Assembly (NCBI GenBank): GCA_050013415.1
Contig: JBEKFH010000141.1
Location: 1-10,931, forward strand
Source: Palsa-506 sp050013415
GTDB taxonomy: Bacteria > Actinomycetota > Actinomycetes > Streptosporangiales > Streptosporangiaceae
Length of the DNA: 10,931 nt
Direction: 5' to 3'
The translations under genes were made by a program, and so were the position numbers. Under the pieces are notes generated by a model. It was not told where the DNA came from. It was given only the letters and a program-made list of their open reading frames with translations, and searched no databases. Positions 7,057-10,931 of this stretch are shown one piece after another (position 1 is the first letter of the stretch; each line of letters begins with the position of its first letter).

Positions 7057-7112
7057 GGCGGCCTGGCTGCCTGGCCCTGGCCCGGCGGCCTGGCTGCCTG
7101 GCCCTGGCCCGG
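7057..7112. repeat. 27-bp tandem repeat in a convergent spacer
   Basis: Two exact 27-bp units (7057-7083 and 7084-7110), each starting GGCGGCCTGGCTGCC, are followed by a partial third. They fill the 125-bp spacer between convergent genes. I see no clear intrinsic terminator with a T-run; the many GGCC cores could form weak hairpins. Confidence 0.85.
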
Positions 7113-7123
7113 CTGCCTGGCGC

Positions 7124-7903
7124 CTAGCTGCCGAAGGCCACGTGGTTGCCGACCACGCGGATCCTGATGCCGGCCGACGTGACGATCACGCTCTGGATCT
7201 TCATCCCGAGCGGCAGGCTGGGAACCGGCACCGCGATGTTCCGCACCGAGCTGAGCAGCTGCGATGGCAGCCCGTTGCTCGCCACCAGGTGGACCTGGAT
7301 CTCGGTACCGCTGACCCTGGTGACCCGCCAGGTCGCCGATCCGCTCGCGACTAGCACGTTGATGGATGCCTTCACCTCGTCATCGCCGGCCGGCTTGAGG
7401 GTCAGGCCCGCCCCACCGAGCAGGGAGCTGAGATCCCCGCCGACCAGGGATCCGAGTGCATTCGACAGGCTGCCGAAGGTGATCAGTCCGGTCCCGGTGA
7501 GATGGCCGACCGTGCCACTGCTGAAGCCGGAGTTCAGTCGGACATCGCTAAGATCGGCGTTGATGCCCCGGACGACGACCGGGCCCTCCTTTACCGGCTT
7601 TGAGCTGATCTGGATGCCCTGGAAATGGCGGCTGATCACCTGGGTCAGGAACGGGAAGCCCTTGATCGACACGCTGGGCTTGCTGGGAAAGCCCTGATCC
7701 TGGATCTCCGAGGCGACCTTGTCCTGCGCGTAGAACACCGCCAGGCGGTCGATGCCGATCAGCACCACGATCAGCACGATCACGGCGACGACCGCTTTCC
7801 TCAGCCCGTGACCGGAACGGCGACCCGGCTGCCCGCTGGCGGCCCGGCCGCCGGGGACCTGCCCGCCAGGTGCCTGCCCGTCTGGAGCCGGGTAGCCGGT
7901 CAT
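7124..7903 (-). CDS. LmeA/DUF2993-family phospholipid-binding protein
   Basis: This 259-aa protein has a Pro/Gly/Gln-rich cytoplasmic N-terminus (1-34), one membrane anchor (KAVVAVIVLIVVLIGI, about 36-51) and an extracytoplasmic DUF2993 domain (about 54-259). Family marks are AVFYAQDKVASEIQ (55-68), the IKGFPFLTQVI segment (80-90) and the C-terminal beta-rich PVPSLPLGMKIQSVIVTSAGIRIRVVG (about 226-252). The family prototype, mycobacterial LmeA (Rv0817c), binds acidic phospholipids and is needed for lipomannan maturation; function here is inferred by family. Its ATG overlaps the kinase stop codon (ATGA), so the two are translationally coupled and probably work together. I see no independent ribosome binding site of note. 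Confidence 0.88.
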   Translation of the reverse strand: MTGYPAPDGQAPGGQVPGGRAASGQPGRRSGHGLRKAVVAVIVLIVVLIGIDRLAVFYAQDKVASEIQDQGFPSKPSVSIKGFPFLTQVISRHFQGIQISSKPVKEGPVVVRGINADLSDVRLNSGFSSGTVGHLTGTGLITFGSLSNALGSLVGGDLSSLLGGAGLTLKPAGDDEVKASINVLVASGSATWRVTRVSGTEIQVHLVASNGLPSQLLSSVRNIAVPVPSLPLGMKIQSVIVTSAGIRIRVVGNHVAFGS

Positions 7904-10428
7904 GGCAGGTCAGCGAGGTTAATGGCCTGTAGCTGGCCTGAGCCGTCGTCGGTCACGAGCAGCGTGTTTCCTTCCGTTGCGAACTGGCGCGGCACCAGGC
8001 CGGTGCTGAGCTGTCCAAGCACTGCGGGCTTGCCGGCCAGCGCCGCCGGGGTGCTGACCACGCTGAGACTCGGGTGCGCGCCAGCGAGCTGGGTCAGGTC
8101 TGAATTGGCCACCACGATCCGGTTACCGTTAGCGGCAAAGGTGAGCCCGATCGGCTCCGCGCCCACCCCGACCCTGGCGATCAGGGAGTGCCGCGCGTCC
8201 GTGCGCAGCTTTGCCGCCGAGAACCCGAGCAGCGCATTGCTGGCCCTGGCGGTGACCCACACGTCGTTGCCGTTGCCGGAGACGATCACGCGGACCGGCT
8301 CGCATCCGGCGGTGACCTTGGCGACCACGGACCTGGCGGGCTTGACCTCGGCCTTCCTGAGGTTGACAACGCTGAGCTCGCCCTCACTCGGATTGGGCGT
8401 CGCAACCTTCTCGATGCTGGTCACGTACAGCCACCTGCCGTCCGGCGACACGGCCATTCCCACCGGCTCCGACCCGGTCGGGACCAGCCCGACGAAGCTC
8501 GACCCGGCGAAGCCGTCGGCCAGGGCCGCCTGCAGGTTGAACACCGCGACGCCGCCGCTGCTCTGCAGCGTCACGAAGGCGAACCGGCCGTCGGGGGATA
8601 GCTGGACCTCGACGGCGCCACGGCCACCCGGGCTGGACAGCGTCCCCATCAGGACGGCCTCGCCGTGCTCGGCGTCCTTGGAATTGAGCACCTGCGCGCC
8701 GCTGCCGGACGCCAGCAGCAATAGCTTGTCGTCGCTGGCTACGATGTCACCCTTGTTCGCGCCGGGGACCGAGATCTTGTGCAACAGCGTGGGAAGGGGT
8801 GCGCTGGTGTTCTTGAGCACCGCGAGCGAGTTGCCCAGCGTGACAAAGTCATGGTGGCCGCTGGGTGTGGTCGCCACGCCGAAGGGGTTCCCGCCAAGGC
8901 TGACCGACGATCTGGTCACCGTGGTCAGCCGCTTAGCCGCTGCTGTCGCCGTGGTGCACCCCGGGATCTTCGGCGCGACCGCCACGGTGCCGTTCCCGTG
9001 CCCCGATCCGCCGTTGCCGCCGCCCTTTCCGCCAGCGCCAAGCACGACATACGCGGCCCCGGCGATGACGATGACAGCAGCGGCGGCCGCGGCGGCCAGC
9101 GCGCCGCGCGATCGCCACCACGGCCGGGCCGGCGGCCCGTAACCCGGCTCGCCGCCGTAGGCCGGTGGCGGCCCGAAACCGGGAACCGGGCCGTACCCCT
9201 GGCCCGCGCCGCCCGGCGGCTGACCGGGCACGCTGGTTGCCGACGGGTCGGTGAGCCCCGGGTTGGTCGGCCCCGTCGCACCCGGGAGGCGCGCCGCTTC
9301 GGTGGGCGGACCGCCAGATCGCGGCGGGCCGGCGGGCGGTCCGCCTGCGTCCCGGCCCGGCGCAGCGGCCGGGCTGGCCGGCATGGCCACTTCCGTGGGC
9401 TGCCTCGGCGGCGCCGACTGCGCGGCGGGCGGGCTGGCCGGCATCGCCACTTCCGTGGGCTGCCTCGGCGGCCCGGGCTGCCCAGGCGATGCGGGCTGTC
9501 CGGCGAAGCCGGGCATGGGCTGCGGCAGCCCGCCCGGGTCCGACGCGTCGGCGGGCCGCAGCCCGCAGGCCTCGCGCAGCGCGGCGGCGAAGTCGAGGCA
9601 GTAGGCGTAGCGGTCGCCCGGGGCCTTGGCCAGGGCCCTCGTCATTACCTGGTTGACTGCGGGCGGCAGCTCGGGGCGGCGGTCGGTGAGCCGGGGCGGC
9701 GGCTCGGAGATCTGCGCCCAGAGGACGGCCAGGCCCTGGTCACGCTTGAACGGCGGCGTCCCGCTGAGCATCTCGAATGCGGCGCCCGCCAGCGAGTAAA
9801 GGTCGGTCCGGCCGCTCACCGCCCGGCCCTCGATCTGCTCAGGCGCCACATAGTCGAGGGTGCCGAGGAACTGGCCGGTGCCGGTAAGTCCGGAGGACGA
9901 GAGCGACTGCTTGCTGAGCCCGAAGTCGGAGAGGTAGACGTGGTCCGCGCCGCCGCTGCTCGCGGCGGCGTCGAGCAGCATGTTGGCCGGCTTCACGTCC
10001 CGGTGCACGAGGCCAAAGGAATGCGCCGCGTCCAGCGCTGAGGCCACCTGGGTGACGATGCTGACCACCCGGGCGGGCGGCAGCGGGCCGCGGGTTTCCA
10101 GCAGCGACCTGACGTCGCCGCCCTGCACGTACCGCATCGCGATGAACAGCACGCCACCCACCTCGCCGGCCTCGAAGACCGGAATGATGTGCGGGTGGTC
10201 GACGGCGGCGGCGGCCCTCGACTCGCGGATGAACCGCTGCCGGAAGACGTCGTCGAGGGCAAGCTCGGGTGCCATGATCTTCAGCGCGACGCGCCGGTCG
10301 AGCCGGGGGTCATGCGCGCGGAACACCACGGCCATCCCGCCGCGGCCGATCTGCTCCTCAAGCCGGTAGCCGGCGATCAGCGACCCCGCGGTGAACCCGC
10401 CGGGTGCCGGGGAGATCTCGTCACTCAC
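7900..10428 (-). CDS. Transmembrane Ser/Thr protein kinase with beta-propeller-like extracellular sensor
   Basis: This 842-aa Hanks-type kinase phosphorylates Ser/Thr on partner proteins. The kinase domain (21-288) is complete: glycine loop GRGGMA (28-33), Lys50, Glu69, HRDVKPAN (142-149, Asp144 catalytic), DFG (168-170), GT (189-190) and APE (195-197). SLSSSGLTGTG in the activation loop offers autophosphorylation sites (Thr182, Thr184). A long Pro/Gly linker (about 290-436) contains a duplicated PRQPTEVAMPAS. A membrane span follows (about 442-464), then a Gly-rich hinge. The extracellular region (about 490-842) has repeating strands such as GGNPFGVATTPSG, GSEPVGMAVSPDGRWLYVTS, GCEPVRVIVSGNGNDVWVTA and GAEPIGLTFAANGNRIVVAN, the pattern of YVTN-type beta-propellers. 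It has no PASTA repeats. It starts at GTG with GGAGG 4 nt upstream, and is the first gene of an operon with the LmeA-like gene. Ligand and targets are unknown; the divergent FHA protein is a natural candidate target. Confidence 0.95.
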   Translation of the reverse strand: MSDEISPAPGGFTAGSLIAGYRLEEQIGRGGMAVVFRAHDPRLDRRVALKIMAPELALDDVFRQRFIRESRAAAAVDHPHIIPVFEAGEVGGVLFIAMRYVQGGDVRSLLETRGPLPPARVVSIVTQVASALDAAHSFGLVHRDVKPANMLLDAAASSGGADHVYLSDFGLSKQSLSSSGLTGTGQFLGTLDYVAPEQIEGRAVSGRTDLYSLAGAAFEMLSGTPPFKRDQGLAVLWAQISEPPPRLTDRRPELPPAVNQVMTRALAKAPGDRYAYCLDFAAALREACGLRPADASDPGGLPQPMPGFAGQPASPGQPGPPRQPTEVAMPASPPAAQSAPPRQPTEVAMPASPAAAPGRDAGGPPAGPPRSGGPPTEAARLPGATGPTNPGLTDPSATSVPGQPPGGAGQGYGPVPGFGPPPAYGGEPGYGPPARPWWRSRGALAAAAAAAVIVIAGAAYVVLGAGGKGGGNGGSGHGNGTVAVAPKIPGCTTATAAAKRLTTVTRSSVSLGGNPFGVATTPSGHHDFVTLGNSLAVLKNTSAPLPTLLHKISVPGANKGDIVASDDKLLLLASGSGAQVLNSKDAEHGEAVLMGTLSSPGGRGAVEVQLSPDGRFAFVTLQSSGGVAVFNLQAALADGFAGSSFVGLVPTGSEPVGMAVSPDGRWLYVTSIEKVATPNPSEGELSVVNLRKAEVKPARSVVAKVTAGCEPVRVIVSGNGNDVWVTARASNALLGFSAAKLRTDARHSLIARVGVGAEPIGLTFAANGNRIVVANSDLTQLAGAHPSLSVVSTPAALAGKPAVLGQLSTGLVPRQFATEGNTLLVTDDGSGQLQAINLADLP
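9371..9472 (-). repeat. 60-bp-period duplication in the kinase linker
   Basis: A 42-bp segment at 9371-9412 recurs at 9431-9472 with one mismatch, giving two copies of PRQPTEVAMPAS in the juxtamembrane linker. The near-identity at DNA level, including silent positions, indicates a recent duplication. The threonine in PTEVA could be a phosphorylation site; that is speculation. Confidence 0.85.
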
Positions 10429-10432
10429 CGCG

Positions 10433-10437
10433 CCTCC
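10433..10437 (-). promoter_or_regulatory. Ribosome binding site GGAGG for the kinase GTG start
   Basis: GGAGG on the minus strand ends 4 nt before GTG 10428 and supports a GTG start where no ATG is available nearby. Confidence 0.75.
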
Positions 10438-10544
10438 AGCGGTCGCATGCCCGTCCCGTGCCAGCCCGCCAACCTAGCGCCGCGGCGACAGCCGGCGCCA
10501 GGGATCACTCTGGCTGCAATCGCGGGATTACCGGGGTTGCCCAC

Positions 10545-10575
10545 AGTATCCGCGTCGCCGGGCGCCGACTGTCAA
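10545..10575 (-). promoter_or_regulatory. Candidate sigma-70-type promoter for the kinase-LmeA operon
   Basis: The minus strand has a perfect TTGACA (10575-10570) and GATACT (10550-10545) with a 19-bp spacer. An alternative -10, TACTGT (10548-10543), would need 21 bp. A perfect -35 in such GC-rich DNA is notable, but the spacer is long. It implies a leader of roughly 110 nt. Confidence 0.45.
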
Positions 10576-10667
10576 CCCGCGTAAACGCCGCGGGCCGTTG
10601 CCGATGGCCAGCCGGATCGCGGGGCGACGGCCCCCGGTCGTCCTGGCCGGCGGCCCGGGCCAGCCAG

Positions 10668-10695
10668 GTCATGGATACGTCATGTTACGGTCACG
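10668..10695 (+). promoter_or_regulatory. Three helically phased GTCAYG motifs, candidate operator
   Basis: GTCATG at 10668 and 10679 and GTCACG at 10690 recur at exactly 11 bp, one helical turn, upstream of the FHA gene's -10-like element. Such spacing places the motifs on one DNA face, as in direct-repeat operators of activators. No specific regulator can be named. Confidence 0.45.
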
Positions 10696-10738
10696 ACCGG
10701 GCAATTACCAGGCCCATTTCTTTTCCGCTGAATCGCTC

Positions 10739-10744
10739 TACAGT
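10739..10744 (+). promoter_or_regulatory. TACAGT -10 element placed for leaderless FHA transcript
   Basis: TACAGT fits the actinobacterial TANNNT -10 consensus and lies exactly at -12 to -7 relative to the A of ATG 10751. Transcription would then begin at the start codon. No Shine-Dalgarno and no TTGAC-like -35 is visible at the expected distance. Confidence 0.45.
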
Positions 10745-10750
10745 TAGCAG

Positions 10751-10931
10751 ATGACGGCAGACCGAGGACTCTCGTCCCGCACGACACCGGCCCTTGTCGT
10801 GCGGGCGCAGGGCTCAGATCGAAGTTTGCAGGCGGGGCCTTCGTACCGGATTGGCCGTGACCCGGAGTCCGACATCGTGGTCGACGACTCCCGCGTGTCC
10901 TGGCAGCACGCGGTGCTCCAGCTCGACCAGG
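10751..10931 (+). CDS. FHA-domain protein, probably FHA-ABC transporter (3' partial)
   Basis: The frame from ATG 10751 stays open to the window edge and gives 60 residues. After a short polar start, ALVVRAQGSDRSLQAGPSYRIGRDPESDIVVDD is a clear FHA N-terminal half: the GR pair (35-36), the DIVVDD strand (41-46) and S50-W-Q-H53, the Ser and His that bind phosphothreonine. FHA domains recognise phosphothreonine on kinase-modified proteins. An FHA domain at the very N-terminus next to a Ser/Thr kinase is the arrangement of mycobacterial Rv1747 (FHA-ABC exporter) and PknF, so an ABC transporter may follow; that part is outside the window and is inference. The gene is divergent from the kinase and may be transcribed leaderless. 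Confidence 0.85.
   Translation, partial: MTADRGLSSRTTPALVVRAQGSDRSLQAGPSYRIGRDPESDIVVDDSRVSWQHAVLQLDQ

Larger units (their letters stand above)
10429..10750. promoter_or_regulatory. Divergent regulatory region between kinase and FHA gene
   Basis: This 322-bp gap has no supported gene. It contains a likely kinase promoter on the minus strand, a hairpin CCCGCG-taaacgc-CGCGGG at 10576-10594, three GTCAYG motifs spaced 11 bp apart (10668-10695), and a -10-like TACAGT placed for leaderless transcription of the FHA gene. The FHA-proximal part (10670-10750) is noticeably less GC-rich than the coding DNA around it. Confidence 0.7.

Noticed and set aside
7625..9142. 505-aa open frame on the plus strand
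   Set aside because: It is antisense to the LmeA-like and kinase genes, which have firm domain evidence. Its product is Ser/Thr/Pro-rich and without motifs.
8779..10041. 420-aa open frame on the plus strand
   Set aside because: It is antisense to the kinase, and its Arg/Gly-rich product has no domain pattern.
10404..10754. Small plus-strand open frames in the kinase-FHA gap
   Set aside because: They run through the predicted kinase promoter, lack ribosome binding sites, and encode low-complexity peptides with no motif.

Overview
The window is GC-rich DNA with strong G/C preference at third codon positions. It encodes LLM-class (probably F420-dependent) oxidoreductases, a Hanks-type Ser/Thr kinase with an extracytoplasmic sensor, an FHA-domain protein, an AMIN-like lipoprotein and an LmeA/DUF2993 protein. 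This combination points to a filamentous actinobacterium, perhaps of the Streptosporangiales/Streptomyces type; the placement is inference. I see no rRNA, tRNA, CRISPR array or recognisable transposase.

Layout: (1) Positions 2-1252 (+) are the 3' part of a membrane-anchored, Pro/Ala-rich exported protein with a four-cysteine beta-type domain and a repetitive Trp-Pro tail. (2) Positions 1253-1604 are a gene-free stretch with three copies of a 10-mer (TTTCCGTGAT) and an exact 24-bp tandem duplication. (3) Positions 1605-3986 (+) encode a 793-aa thiamine-diphosphate enzyme of the homodimeric pyruvate dehydrogenase E1 (AceE)/transketolase superfamily, followed by an LLM flavin/F420 oxidoreductase (4048-4956, +). 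(4) A convergent AMIN-like lipoprotein (5002-5820, -) shares a divergent intergenic region with a second LLM oxidoreductase (6009-6998, +). (5) A short repeat-filled convergent spacer leads to a two-gene minus-strand operon: a Ser/Thr kinase with a beta-propeller-like ectodomain (7900-10428) whose stop overlaps, as ATGA, the start of an LmeA/DUF2993 protein (7124-7903). (6) Divergent from the kinase, an FHA-domain gene starts at 10751 and runs off the window.

The most interesting grouping is kinase + LmeA-like protein + divergent FHA protein. In mycobacteria the kinase PknF is encoded beside the FHA-ABC exporter Rv1747, which it phosphorylates, and LmeA (Rv0817c) is a phospholipid-binding protein needed for lipomannan maturation. 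By analogy this locus could be an envelope-lipid export or maturation unit in which the kinase senses an extracellular ligand and signals to the FHA protein by phosphothreonine. This is inference, and the rest of the FHA gene is outside the window. Elsewhere the unusual signals are small DNA structures: a palindrome with atypical codons inside the TPP enzyme gene, 11-bp-phased GTCAYG motifs upstream of the FHA gene, and several in-frame low-complexity expansions.
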